A stretch of DNA of 64,000 bases from Ceratotherium simum simum. Lineage: Eukaryota > Chordata > Mammalia > Perissodactyla > Rhinocerotidae. Below the pieces are notes generated by a model. The model had not been told where the DNA came from. It did no database searches and saw only the letters and a program-made list of their open reading frames with translations. Position numbers and translations under genes: made by a program. Positions 11,900 through 23,322 of the stretch are shown one piece after another. Every line of letters starts with the position of its first letter. Position 1 is the stretch's first letter. The stretch covers positions 6,732,493 through 6,796,492 of the forward strand of contig NW_004454182.1 in the NCBI RefSeq assembly GCF_000283155.1, read 5' to 3'.

Positions 11900-13950
11900 C
11901 TGTAATTGGCTTTGCCTCTCAGATTTTAGAAACGCTTGTTAGGGATTTTACTGCCTAGTGTCAGTCTTCACCTGGAAACTTGAACTGAGTAACAGATCAT
12001 GAAAAGGCAGATTCTGTTTTGGAGTAAGAAGTGGTGAAATGAACATTGAAACTGAACCTTGGTTGTTGAGGAGCTCTGACTTGAGCTTAGCATGATTTCT
12101 TGTAGTTTTCAGCACACACTTTTTATTCCCGCGCGGAGGTGAAGAGGAGAAGCGTAACAAAATCATCGTTCAAGAAGTTCGGGAGCTGAAGTTGAGCCGA
12201 ATGTTCTCAAATGCTGTTCCTCTATCCCATCTCTCTCGTTACCCTTCAAAGGAAACTCTCCTATACAGTATTTAGAAATATTGTAAGAATAATGGGAGAT
12301 ATTCCTAATTGTAAATGTGTAAGTTGTCCATTTAGGAGGTGTTCCTAGCTAGTTGTAAATTTAAATAAAATATCATTAGGGATAATTCCAACATTTGGAC
12401 TTTTATCATTTCTGAAACTTCTTCCCAGCTTTTTATGGAATCTAGCCTTAGGGTTTTATAACCTTTTTAGATGCTTTTCCTATTACACATTCCTCTTTTC
12501 TCAATTTGAAGCTGAAAGAGTGTCATACTTGATATTCTCAGTTACTTTTATCCTAAGTTTTGGAAAGCTATTAAAGAGCAATTATAAGAAAGTCATGAAT
12601 GACATTATAAATTTATGGGACAATCCTTATTAAATTATCCATGAAGGTATCGGTTTAGGTTTCCTTCCTGAAAAGAGAAAAAGCACCTGTGCCGAGGTTC
12701 CATCGTGCCACAGCCTGGCTGCCTGTTGCTGGCCTGATGAAAGTTATGACAAACATCACACCTTCACAGTCTCTCCAGACGTATTAGTTGTTGTCATAAA
12801 CTTCACGCTCCAAGCCAGTTATTGCACTTTGAAACTACTTAACAGATAGTAAATGTCAGTGAGGATGGTGTGCACCCAACAGTGGCTTTTAAGGCACCTG
12901 TATAAATATTTGACTTTTATAGTTGTGGGGTAATCTTTCTGCTTTCTGATCCTTGGAGTTTCTGGTTATTGAAATTGCAATGAATTCCTGAAGTATTTAG
13001 GCATTTTAGGTTCTCTTTGGCTTCAGTTTACATGTTTTATTATATTGTCTCATTTGTGTTTATCAGCAAGGATTGCAAGAATATGTAATGCCTGGGTAAA
13101 GCAAATAGAAAGTGAAATAAAACTATATGGCTTGGCTTATCCATATCACTACTTCTTAAACAAGTTAAGCATGTCTTTTTATTTTAAACTGTTAGTGGAT
13201 TAACAGTTATTATGAACTCTGTTTTCAGGAAACTGGGTAACCAATTCATTTGATGTGGACAAACAGTGTTGACTAAGATGATTTGTTATTATTACGTTTT
13301 TCCTGAAGCTGATGGATCTTTAAGTATTTATAAATTTGACTGGTTATAAGACTCAGTAGTAGAGTTTTAGACTCAGTATTAGAGTTTTAAAAGATATCCT
13401 GTGAGATCAGAGTCAACATTGACATATTTAGTTTAAATTTGAGTGTGATTTTTTAGAGCAAGGAAGCGTCTCTATGTCTTCCTAAATAGTATAAGAGATG
13501 GTGGGAGAGGATATTTGGAGTAACTATTAACTCCTGTCAGTTTTGTTACACACTCACCAAACATATGGAAAGAGAGATGTTCCACAGGCCAATTGGAGTG
13601 TGCCCATTCTTCTACAGGATCAAATTACAATCCTGAAAGAAAAGGGACTTCAGACTGCAGGTCTGCAGTGCTTTTGAACTTTTAAAGCCAGTGAATTAAA
13701 ATGGTCATGATGATTTTACCCAGTCATATTTATGTTAAGAAGAAGAATTTTGTTTTAGATCGTCTATCAGAATTTGTGTGGGGTTGCTGATTGTGTAGGT
13801 AATTTTATGCGGATTTAGTGGGAGAAGAGTAGGGGATTTCACAAGAAGATAGTTTCATTCAATCAGTAGTGATTTTAGAATACTGAAGTGTTGTTTTAAA
13901 ATACTCTTCAGCTTTTGGCGGTAGATGACATAATGCCGACTTTGCTGGGA
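11900..13950 (+). other. Probable start of a long first intron
   Basis: AT-rich, low-CpG DNA directly 3' of the CpG island. No repeats or exon pairs were recognised. First introns of CpG-island genes are commonly long, so intron status is inferred from position only. Confidence 0.4.
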
Positions 13951-13954
13951 CGTG

Positions 13955-14140
13955 ATCAGAGCTTTTATTGCTCCGCCACTTATTACCTGAGTAAGCTTAG
14001 ATGAGTCTCTGAATCCCTCTCAACCTCCATTTTTCAACTCTATAATGAAGATAATACTGCCTACCTCACGGGGATGTTTGGGGGCCCGTAATTAGGGCCA
14101 AATAGTAGTGGTTGTAGCATTGTCATGCCACTGTAGGAAA
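13955..14140 (+). repeat. MIR SINE
   Basis: MIR order visible: 'ccgccacttattacctgagt', 'ctgaatccctctcaacctcc', 'ataatgaagataatactgcc', 'tacctcacggggatg'. Confidence 0.7.
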
Positions 14141-14204
14141 CAGTTGACTGTTTTACGCCTGAAAACAGTCGCTATATAGCGTATACTAGTATATACGAAA
14201 TACT

Positions 14205-14420
14205 CGGTGTTTACTGTGTGACAGCCCCTTTGCTAAGCTCTTGAACTGTGATCTCATTTATTCTCCCATTAGTTCTGTGAGGCAGGTGCTGTTATTATCT
14301 TCCAGTTACAGATGAGGAAACTGAGTCACAGAGATTGCCGTTGCTGTTGAATGTGGAGCCAGGATTTGAAGCTACGTAGTCCAATTCCAGAGCCGGTATC
14401 CTTGATCACTCCTCTAGACT
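14205..14420 (-). repeat. MIR SINE, antisense
   Basis: Antisense MIR with 'tgatctcatttattctccca', 'gaggcaggtgctgttattat' and 'acagatgaggaaactgagtc'. Confidence 0.75.
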
Positions 14421-14424
14421 GCCG

Positions 14425-16180
14425 GACACTGGACGTGTTCAGGGGTCTTTGGGTGGAGTAGAACCTCTGCCCAGTGTTGATTTTTCAGGCTGACTGACCA
14501 GTCTTAATTGATCTTCAGAGGTTCCTGTCAACTTTGTATGATTCTGTGATCCCTGAGTTAGCCACACGTAGGGTCTGGTTCATTAATGCCTTGGGAGAGT
14601 GGGTTGGGGACCCATTGCAACACAGTGTAGATCCAGGGAGAGCTTGGACGTTCAGTGTACTCTTGGGCACATTACAAGTTCTGTTTGGGGGAAGAGTTAA
14701 GGGCTCTGTCTCATCCCTGCATAGATTATAATTTTACTATGCCAGTCTTGACTCTGCTGTCTTCCTCTCCCCTCACTAATCCTGTGAATTCTGTCCGTCT
14801 GTGATTCCTTGCCTTCCCTCCATCCTCGCCCTATGGGCCTATCCCCCAGGAGTGTGATTCTGCAGGTCTACTCCTTCATTCACCTCTATTTTGCTCACTA
14901 TGGACACCCTTTGACCACACCAGTTGGTGTTTATGGTGGGCCATAGATCATGGGCAAATGGTCGGGTGCTTTAAAAAAAAAAACAAACCATATTCAACAC
15001 AGGAGAAAAAGATGGGATGGATTTGTTGCCTCTTGGAGGAGTAGCGGGCTAAGGTGAGCAGGCCTCAGAGACAGGGTGAGTGGTTTTATGAACTCACAGT
15101 AGAATTCTGCTCATTTTCTGTCCTTGGATTGGATGTCATCCAGAGATACAATAACTTTGTCTAGTTGAACTTGGAAGATGTACCACCACACAAAGCGACT
15201 TGATGTTAAAACTGGCTGATAGACCATCATCTTTGGTTTATGGCTGGGGTCAGATGTTGAGCAACCTGTACTTTCTAATTAAGGAAAGAAATCCTGGGGG
15301 TGGGGAGGGTGACAGTGGGAGGAAGAGGATGTCAGCTGGGCATCATTGATGATAAAGTTAACTTTTGGCTCTCTACGCCTAGTTCCTGGCACGTGTTTAG
15401 GATCTGAGGAACTGTATTGTCATTATTTCAAAGTCAATGCAAGGAATTTTGCTAAACCTACTCTAGAGTGTTAAACTCCTTAAGAGACCTGATTGCTAAT
15501 TACTGCTTTCTGTATCCTCTGTATATGGTGGATGTTAAATGAATGTTGGTTGGGTCAATTAATGAAGGAAGTTGTTAAATTAATGAAAGAATACTAGTTG
15601 AGCTACTCTCTTATTTCCAGTTTCTTATTGTTGGGCTTTCAAAAAATATACCCATAACCACCAACAACCAGGGACAATTGATTTTCCAGTTAGATTAAAA
15701 ATAATGAGAGAACTAAGCTGCTACATTTTGACTAATAGTATAAATATGTGAATTACTTATAAGAGCAAAGAAAACAAAATCAGCCTTGATAGTCTTAATC
15801 ACAGCTGCCGTTGTCACAGATCGCTGGAAATCCTTCCTATCCAGCAGGCTCCGAGTCTGGGTGCCAAGTGGTTACTGTGAATTATTTGAGTGATTACGGT
15901 ATTTGGAGTATGGAGAGGTTGTTAAAAGAAGGTTTTTAAAAAAATCACTCAGGGAAGCACTAATTTAAACTAAACTATGCTGTCTTCCAAAAATTCCCAA
16001 AGAAATATTTCTTGTTTTCAACACAGTTTGCTATAATGCTTGCTGGAGTGAGCCGTAGTTGCTTAGTATACGACTGAGATTTCTTCAGTGACTTTAATAA
16101 TAGTCCATAGTTTGTAGTTTAGTTTTGTTGGAAGACTCAGGACAATAATTGCTTTTTCAAGAAAGACTTATTTATAAGTA
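14425..16180. other. Unique DNA with a short L2 tail
   Basis: No exon or regulatory signal supported. A probable L2 3' end lies at about 15465-15570, + strand ('ttaaatgaatgttggttggg'). Confidence 0.4.
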
Positions 16181-16184
16181 AGTA

Positions 16185-16405
16185 ATTTTTGTTTTGGTAA
16201 GGAAGATTGGCCTTGAGCTAACATCTGTTGCCAGTCCTCCTCTACTTTATATATGGGACACTGCCGCAGCATAGCTTGATGAGCCACCCGTGTGTAGGTC
16301 CACGCCTGGGATCTGAATCTATGAATCCCAAAATAATAAATAACTTTTTTAAAGCTGCAAATCACTAAGTTGTGAACTACATAGCCATTGTGATGTGTGT
16401 GGCCT
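16185..16405 (-). mobile_element. ERE3/4-type SINE, decayed
   Basis: Reverse-oriented ERE: 'ggaagattggccttgagcta', 'acatctgttgccagtcctcc', 'atagcttgatgagccacccg', 'cacgcctgggatctgaat'. The head is disrupted after 'gaatccc' (about 16330) by AT-rich sequence and is only faintly readable to about 16400. Confidence 0.75.
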
Positions 16406-16424
16406 TCAGGTAAGCCAGTGTTTA

Positions 16425-16644
16425 TTTATTTATTTATTTTAAAGATTTTATTTATTTATTTTTTCCCCCCAAAGCCCCAGTAGATAGTTGTATGTCATAG
16501 CTGCACATCCTTCTAGTTGCTGTATGTGGGACGCGGCCTCAGCATGGCCGGAGAAGCGGTGCGGCCGGGCCGCGCCCGGGATCCGAACCCGGGCTGCCAG
16601 CAGCGGAGCGCCCGCACTTAACCGCTAAGCCACGGGGCTGGCCC
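16425..16644 (-). mobile_element. ERE1-type SINE
   Basis: Near-consensus reverse-oriented ERE1 with an ATTT-repeat tail, 'aaagccccagtagatagttg', 'ggcctcagcatggccggaga' and 'gccacggggctggccc'. Perfect 14-base target duplications (TAAGCCAGTGTTTA) at 16411-16424 and 16645-16658 define its ends. Confidence 0.95.
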
Positions 16645-16659
16645 TAAGCCAGTGTTTAA

Positions 16660-17139
16660 ATCTCACGTGGGGAAGCTCTGGTGCACCAGGAAAGGTGCAC
16701 TGCCTGCCTGTGGGGCTGGGAGATGTTGCCTTGGAAATGGTACTTGCTTACTTTTTTTGAGTAAATGTCTGTAGGAAGATGATGGCACCATTGTAGAAGG
16801 GCGTGGCCAGCTTCATTTTGCTGATGTGGGAGTTATTGAATTGGTAGGAAACAGCGTTAGCCCTAACTTAGTGTAAATTCCTTGAGATAGGGCCTGAGTC
16901 TGTGTATGCTCTGGTCCTATGAACTTGACTGAGGTTGGTTGAAACGATTTCTTGTTAGAATTTTGGACTAATTTCTTCATCCGTTTCTGAAGCTCCTGCT
17001 ATTGGAGAAATTACCACAGAAGTATATAGTATGGGAAAGGGATTTTTAAAGGCACAGTGTGTGTGTAACTTGTGGGTTACAACAAATAATTTACCAAATA
17101 TATAGGTTCAGAATGTTTTCAATGTCTTCAGTGGTTTTT
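16660..17139. other. Unique DNA, nothing recognised
   Basis: No repeat or exon supported in this stretch. Confidence 0.4.
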
Positions 17140-17925
17140 TTCCTAATTATTTTCTTTGTTTTTATTGAGATAAAAAAAATCACATAACATAAAATTTACC
17201 ATTTTAACCATTTTAAAGTTTACAATTCAGTGGTTTTTAGTATATTCACAATGTTGTGCAACTATGACCATTATGTAATTCCTGAACATTTTTATTGCCC
17301 CAAAAAGAAACCCCGTACCCATTGACAGCTCCTTCTCCATTCTTTCTCCACCCTACTGCCTTTGGCAACCACTAATCTACTTTCTTTCTCTATGGTTTTG
17401 CCTATTCTGGACATTTTATGTAAATGGAATCGTACAATATGTGTCTTTTTGTGTCTGGCTTCTTTCACTTAGCATAATGTTTTCAAGGTTCATGCATGTT
17501 GTAGCATCTATCAGTACTTCATTTCTTTTTATGACTCTGAATAATATTCCATTGTATGAATATTCCACAGTTTGTTTATCCGTTCATCAGCTGATGGGCA
17601 TTTGGGTTGTTTCCACTTTTTGGCTATTATGAATAATGCTGCTACGAACACTCATGTTTAATTTTTGTGTGAATATGTGTTTTCATTTCTCCTGGATATA
17701 TACCTAGAAGTAGAATTGCTAGGTCATACAGTAATTCTATGTTTAACTTTTTGAGGAACTGCCAAACTATTTTTTGCCACAGCTGCACCATTTTACATTC
17801 CTACCAGCAGTGTGTCTGAGGGTTCCAGTTTCTCCGCATCCTCATCAACACTTGTTATTTTCTCTTTTTTTTTTAAGCGTGTCTAGCGGGCACGAGGTGG
17901 TGTCTCGCTGTAGTTGTGATTGCTT
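17140..17925 (-). repeat. L1 ORF2 end/3' UTR relic, antisense
   Basis: Clear antisense L1 landmarks: 'cacataacataaaatttacc', 'cctttggcaaccactaatct', 'tggctattatgaataatgct', 'atatacctagaagtagaatt', 'cattcctaccagcagtgtgt'. Many substitutions and no intact frame. Confidence 0.85.
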
Positions 17926-18289
17926 GCCCTCCGCAGAGGGTGTGGACAGCCTTGATTTGACCCACGCTTGCCCCATTATTCTTGCCTTCAGCCCTTACCA
18001 CTCTCCCCTCCTGTTTTGTGTCCTCTCATTTCTTACTTGACCAAGAAAATGTCAGGGAAGAGAAATTAGTTCTTGTTAGTCTCACGTCGCTCTTCCATTT
18101 CTCCTATGTCTGAGTGCTTTGAATTACTTTAGCACTGAAGCTGTAGATACAAATCAATCAACAGTGTTTACTGTGTCAGCCTGCTAGGGTGCCCTGGACT
18201 CCGGGAGATGTGAAGACGGGTGAGATTCGGTCCCAGTTCAGGTTGCTTGCAGTCTAGTTTGCGTAATCACCATCTGAAAAGTGAAAGAA
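17926..18289. other. Unique DNA, nothing recognised
   Basis: No exon, promoter or repeat family was recognised. Confidence 0.35.
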
Positions 18290-18612
18290 ATGTGGACTCT
18301 AAAAAACAAAACCAGACAGATACAGAGAACAGACTGATGGTTGCCAGAGAGGGAGCTTGGGGGATGGGCAAAATGGGGAAGGGGATCAAGAAGTACAAAC
18401 TTGCAGTCATAAAATAAGTAACTCATGGGAATGTAATGTACAGCACGGAATATAGACAATAATATTGTTTTAATTTTGAATGGTGACAGATGGTTACTAG
18501 ACTTATTGTGGTGATCATTTCGTAATGTATACAAATATCAAATTGCCATCTTGTACACCTAAAACTAATATAATATTGTATGTCAGTTATATGTCAATAA
18601 TAAAAAAAAGAA
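18290..18612 (+). repeat. L1 3' UTR, 5'-truncated
   Basis: Typical L1 3' end: 'gaacagactgatggttgcca', 'tgggaatgtaatgtacagca', 'tagacttattgtggtgatca', 'ttgtacacctaaaactaata', then an AATAAAAAAA-like tail. Confidence 0.8.
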
Positions 18613-18929
18613 AAAGTGAAAAAATATTTGAGTGTTGTCCATTACATTTTTCATTATTGCTTTAATTCAGCCTAATGGTTACCTTCCTCCTTCCTGATAG
18701 GCAGGGGAAGAAGACTTAAGAGAAATTAGACGTAGAATGTACTTGCAAAGTACATATTAATTTTTGTCTTCATCCCTAATATGATATATTTTGTGAGGCA
18801 TAGATGTGAATCACATAGATAATAAATTGTATGTGTATGTGTACAGTCAGCTTATTCAAAATTATTTGGCATTTAAAATCTTTAGCTAGTTATATATGGT
18901 CAGAAGTAAATTCATTTTTATTAATTATT

Positions 18930-19176
18930 ATTATTTTTTTTGGTGAGGAAGATTGGTCATGAGCTAACATCCATTGCCAATCTTCCACTTTTTGGTGAGG
19001 AAGATTGGCCCTAAGCTAACATCTGTGCCAGTCTTCCTCTATTTTGTGTGTGGGACGCCGCCATAGCATGGCTTGATGAGCAGTGGGTAGGTCCACGCTC
19101 GGGATCCAAACCTGTGAACCCCGGACTGCCAAAGTGGAGCATGTGAACTTAACCACTACGCCACCAGGCCGGCCCC
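18930..19176 (-). mobile_element. ERE3/4-type SINE
   Basis: Reverse-oriented ERE with the duplicated tail motif 'gaggaagattgg...gagctaacatc' and head complement 'ccaccaggccggcccc'. Perfect 11-base target duplications (TATTAATTATT) at 18919-18929 and 19177-19187. Confidence 0.93.
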
Positions 19177-19254
19177 TATTAATTATTTTTTAAAAAAACA
19201 GTTGGAGCAAACCTGACAAATGTTGCCTCAGCAGTTGATCAAGATAAATATCAA

Positions 19255-19447
19255 GCCACCCCTGATGGCCTAGTGGTTAAAGTTTGGCATGCTCTGCTTT
19301 GGCGGCCCAGGTTCTGTTCCCGGGCACAGAGCCACACCACCTGTCTGTCAGTAGCCACGCTGTGGTGGCGGCTCACATAGAAGAACTAGAAGGACCTACA
19401 ACTAGAATATACAACTGTGTACTGGGGCTTTGGGGAGGGAGAAAAAG
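19255..19447 (+). mobile_element. ERE2-type SINE
   Basis: Starts 'gccacccctgatggcctagt' and ends near 'ctggggctttggggaggg'. Target duplications AAGATAAATATCAA at 19241-19254 and 19448-19461 are perfect. Inserted in an L1 3' UTR. Confidence 0.92.
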
Positions 19448-19845
19448 AAGATAAATATCAACAATAAGTCATGTTGATGAACCCTTGATGTGATGTGACA
19501 ACAATGACACTTTTTCTTTGTGGTCTTTCTCCCCCCAAAAATCATAACCCCAGTCAGTTGTGAGAAAAACACCCACAAAATCTCAATAGAGGGACATTCT
19601 ACCTCTATCTGACCAGTACTCCTTAAAACTTTCATCATCATCAGAAACAAGGAAAGTCTGAGAAACTGTCACAGCCAAGAGGAGCCTGAGGAGACTTGAT
19701 GAGTAAATGTTCTGTGGTGCCCTGGATAGGATCCTGGGACAGAAGAAGGACATTAGGTAAAAGCTAAGGAAACCTGGAAAAAGTATGGATTTTAGTTAAT
19801 AATGTGTCAATATTGGTTCCTTAATTTTAATAAATGTAGCATTCT

Positions 19846-20108
19846 GGGGCTGGCCGGGTGGCATAGCTGTTAAGTTCGCCGGCTCTGCTTCGGCGGCCCA
19901 GGTTTCGCCAGTTCAAATCCCAGGCGCAGACCCACTGGCCGCTCATCGAGCCATGCTGAGGCAGCGTCCCACATAGAAGAGCTACAACTCTACAACTGTG
20001 ATGCACAGCTATGTACTGGGGCTTTGGGGAGAAAAAAGAAAAAGAGGAAGATTGGCAACAGATGTTAGCACAGGGCCAACCTTCCTCAAAAAAAATAAAT
20101 AAATAAAA
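19846..20108 (+). mobile_element. ERE2-type SINE, full tail
   Basis: Carries the head 'ggggctggccgggtggcata' and both tail blocks, 'tgtactggggctttgggg' and 'ggaagattggcaacagatgt', as remembered for ERE2. The target duplication TAAATGTAGCATTCT (19831-19845) recurs with one change at 20109-20123. Confidence 0.93.
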
Positions 20109-20309
20109 TAAATGTACCATTCTAATAGAAGAAACTAAGTGTAGGATATATGGAAACTCTCTGTACTAACTGCATTTTGTCTGTAAATCTAAAACTGTTC
20201 TATAAAAATAGTTTATTTTTAAAAAATTACAAAAAAAGACACAACAGTTGGAAGTGTTTTTCTTTAGTCAGAGTGTGGCCATACTCTATAATTATGGGTT
20301 TTTTGGTAT

Positions 20310-20525
20310 ACTTGAAAAGCAAGAGTGGGCAAACTATGGCCCAAGGGTCCAGTACCCACCCGCAGCCTTCATTTTGTATGGCCCTCCAGCGAGGAATGGG
20401 TTTTACATCATTAAAGGATTGTAAACAAACAAAACCAAAGAAGAGTATGTGACAGAGATCGTATGTGGCCCACAAACCCTAAAATATTTGCTCTCTGGCC
20501 CTTTGCAGAAAATGTTTGCCAACCT
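20310..20525. mobile_element. hAT-type MITE (Tip100/Charlie-like)
   Basis: Begins 'gtgggcaaactatggcccaa' and ends 'ctggccctttgcagaaaatg' then 'tttgccaacctctg', a hAT non-autonomous family. The same family recurs at 28285-28605. Confidence 0.65.
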
Positions 20526-20629
20526 CTGATATAAAGTGAAATGATGAAGTCTTTAAAATATTTTGTAAACATTGAAAAGAAATATAAAAAATCTTATGTG
20601 ATAAAATAGTATGTTTATCAGTGATCATT

Positions 20630-20720
20630 GATCATTCATTTATTTCGCAAATAACGTGGAGTCTGGACATGGTGTAATACAAAAATGAATCAGGCATGGA
20701 TGCTGAATTTGAGGAGCTGC
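20630..20720 (-). repeat. L2 3' end, antisense
   Basis: Resembles antisense L2: 'cattcatttatttcgcaaat' then 'caaaaatgaatcaggcatgg'. Short and diverged. Confidence 0.45.
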
Positions 20721-20724
20721 CCTG

Positions 20725-22180
20725 ATTTGAGAATCACTTTTCTTCTAATGAAATGCATCATGTTACTTAAAGTTTTCCAAACCCGTTCTTCTCTGAAGTA
20801 GCTGGAATTGTACACAGGGACATGAGAAAAACAGACAAAAATGAACTTTTGGAGGTCCCATAGCTTTTTGTTTACAGTTTGCTGTTGGGAGTATAAATAT
20901 TACAGCAATCTGTTTTAAAAGTTTCCCGTGATATGTTGCTAGTATTTTTAAAATCACAGAGTTGGTTGTGATGATCAAGAAGAAAATAGTTCCATGTAGT
21001 ATCTTGACTTGACACAGCTGGTGCCTGTCACAGTTAAGGGTATTCCAAAGATGTGTGAAGGGCTAAAATTGTTTTGCTCTGTGAATAATTTTTCTGATAC
21101 TGTTAGTCTTGCCATCGGTAAAGAAACCTTGGTTCTGAGAAGACAGTAGTGAGTAGCACTGAAGGTAGAGCCAGCTGGGAAGTGGGCAGTAGTGGAGTAA
21201 CAGGGTTAAGCTCTGGGACTGGCTTTCACTCCTGTGACATAGGAGGAGTTACAGTGGTCCCTCCCGAGAGAGAATTGGAACAGAGATGTACATTTAATGT
21301 ACTTTGGTCTCACTGGGGGTGGAGGTAGAAAATTTAATTTTAAAGAAATGTAGACATTATTTTGATTAAGGTAGTGACTTTTAAGTCATTAAATACGTGT
21401 CTCTGGTTTTTCTGTACAAGTGAGCGTGTCAGGATTTGGCAGGCAGCAAGTCTCCCTTGGTGTGACTGTTGCTGCTACTACACGTGCTGTGTTTTGTCTA
21501 GTGCGCCCTGGGTTGTGGTGGTCACCAGCTCTGCATATGAGTGCTGACAACGGTAGCAAACATCGACTTATAGAGATTTGTCCTACAAACTCCTGATTAA
21601 AATTCTGACCTAGTGATAGACCGCAGAAAGTGTGTTGTTGTACTTTACTGACATTGTTCCATTTTATAGGAAGGAAATTTTAAGTGGCACTGATTTTCAG
21701 TAAAGTGTAAAGTATGGTAGACCATGTTTACTGCAAAAGATTTGAAGAGCACGCAGTTTCATTTAGTGCAAAACTTTACTCTGTGGTTTTCCTTAGTGTG
21801 ATGGTTTTTAATACAGATAGATTAAAATGCCAATCTTTTTCTTTTGAAATTGTGACAGCGAATGGATGTGTGGAATCCATGTTTTACCTGGTGTCCCTGG
21901 GTTATCAGTATTGTCAGCTTGTAGGTCTAGGTTTGTTCGTTTTTGGCTAGTCAGTAATTCTGTCCACACTGTGTGTTCTGTCTTTCCCTTTCTGCTGATT
22001 ATTGGGTGTTTGAACTTGTTAGAAACAGATCATTTACTTTCTCTCCTCATTGCCTCCCTTCCCCCTTTTCTGCCAAGTGACACACTAGTGACATTTCTCA
22101 GAGGACAGTATGACTATAAACCAGTATTTGACTTGGCGGAATGTATAACATAGCATTAATGCCCTGGTTTGCTATTGCAG
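20725..22180. other. Unique intronic-looking DNA
   Basis: No repeats recognised over about 1.45 kb. This repeat-poor block precedes the exon candidate at 22181. Confidence 0.4.
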
Positions 22181-22242
22181 ATCTGGAGACACAAAGCTAA
22201 CTTGGTCGTCTGACGCCCCTTTCAGTCTCTTTCCCCCGAAAG
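22181..22242 (+). other. Candidate internal exon, 62 bases
   Basis: Flanked by an acceptor 'ggtttgctattgcag' ending at 22180 and a donor 'AAAG|gtatgc' at 22243, with a plausible TTAAT branch region about 25 bases upstream. Only the frame starting at the second base is open (S-G-D-T-K-L-T-W-S-S-D-A...); the other two hold stops. It has no ATG, so it could be a coding exon of that phase or a non-coding 5' UTR exon of the CpG-island gene. It lies outside recognised repeats. No homology was recognised. Confidence 0.35.
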
Positions 22243-22554
22243 GTATGCCTGTAGAGTGTGTAGATGCGTTCTTGAGAGGTTTCCTAACGTCTCCTGTGTG
22301 AGGAACATCTGTTTGTCTGCATCACTAACGTTCTTATCAAACTGATTTCAGGTCAGCTGAAGATGGAGACCTGCTTTCATGAGCACAGTTCCTCTGTGCC
22401 CTCTGCTTAGACCGCCCGTCCCCCCGGGGCACTTAAGAACGTGCAGAGCCCTGTACCCATATAAATGAAACGTAGGTATTTGAAGGACCCTTGCCTTCTT
22501 CCAGCAGCCTCCATAATCTGTCCCCAGTCCGCTTTTACTGACTTGACTCCGTAG
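22243..22554. other. Unique DNA after the exon candidate
   Basis: Moderately GC-rich, with no further exon or repeat recognised. Confidence 0.35.
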
Positions 22555-22920
22555 TCATTCGCTCACTCATTTATTCATTCAACCATTCGTCACAAATTTA
22601 TTGAAAACACCGTACGCCAAACACAGATATCTTGGGGACGTAGCATTGAATGTAGTAGGCAAAGTCCCTACGTTCATGGATTTTATATTCTAGTTTGGGG
22701 AGGCAAATTATAAAGGCAGTTGTGAACGTGTTCTGGTAGAAATAAACTAGGTGAAGTGATATGGGTGTCAATGGGAGCTCCTTTGGGTGGGATGGTCAGG
22801 AAAGGCCTTTCTGAGGAGCTGACATTTAGCTGAGACATGAGGATAAGAGAGAGCCACCCACGTGAAGACCTGGGAGAAGAGTAGTCCAGCAGAGGAAAAG
22901 GCTAGGCGGAAGTCTCGTGC

Positions 22921-23077
22921 TGCACTGTCCAGTGTGTTAGCTTCAGGGCTGTGTGGCTATTTAAATTAATCAAAATTAAATAAAGTTAAAAATTTAGTTC
23001 CTTGGTCTCACTAGCCACATGTGCAGATATAGCACATTTCTGTCAGTGCAGAAAGTTCTATTGGACTGCACTGTCCT
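22921..23077. mobile_element. hAT-Charlie MITE inside L2
   Basis: Ends resemble inverted repeats ('gcactgtccagtg' and 'attggactgcactgtcc'). The interior has 'ggctatttaaattaatcaaa' and 'tcactagccacatgtg', a pattern of a mammalian hAT MITE. Confidence 0.6.
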
Positions 23078-23279
23078 GAAGTGCTAGGGAGGTTGGTGTG
23101 TGCAAGGAACTGAAAGGCAGCCAGCGTGGCTGCAGTGCTGAGACAGAGGGAGGAGGGTCTTATGAGATGAGGCAGAGAGGTAAAAAGAAGTTTGATCATG
23201 TGTGCCTTGTAGACTATCAGCATTTTCAGGGCCTTTGGGAGCCATTGAAGTGTTTTAAGTTGAATGGAGGAATGGAGGG

Positions 23280-23281
<2 letters not shown>

Positions 23282-23319
<38 letters not shown>
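23282..23319. repeat. (GT)n microsatellite
   Basis: An uninterrupted GT dinucleotide run of about 19 units. Confidence 0.97.

Positions 23320-23322
<3 letters not shown>

Larger units (their letters stand above)
9620..11900 (+). promoter_or_regulatory. CpG island promoter
   Basis: Strongly GC-rich and CpG-dense from about 9620 to 11900, including the sequence on both sides of the gap at 10887-11448. The rest of the window is AT-rich and CpG-poor. No TATA box is evident. GC boxes cluster at 10611-10639, just before a GGC/GAG-rich leader typical of the 5' UTR of a housekeeping or developmental gene. Orientation (+) is inferred from GC boxes preceding that leader. Divergent transcription is possible, since the island extends about 1 kb upstream. 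The gene was not recognised. Confidence 0.88.
19188..20235 (+). repeat. L1M 3' UTR split by two EREs
   Basis: L1 3'-UTR pieces at about 19188-19254, 19448-19845 and 20109-20235 join in order: 'gagggacattctacctctat', 'aagtctgagaaactgtcaca', 'ggatcctgggacagaagaag', 'gaaactctctgtactaactg', 'gtaaatctaaaactgttcta'. Two EREs interrupt it. Confidence 0.75.

Noticed and set aside
15001..15090. Possible exon ending at donor CAGG-gtgagt near 15075
   Set aside because: The only upstream acceptor follows an A-rich, not pyrimidine-rich, tract, and no frame stands out.
23282..23319. GT run considered as a possible Z-DNA regulatory element
   Set aside because: Such microsatellites are very common in mammalian introns; nothing else supports function.
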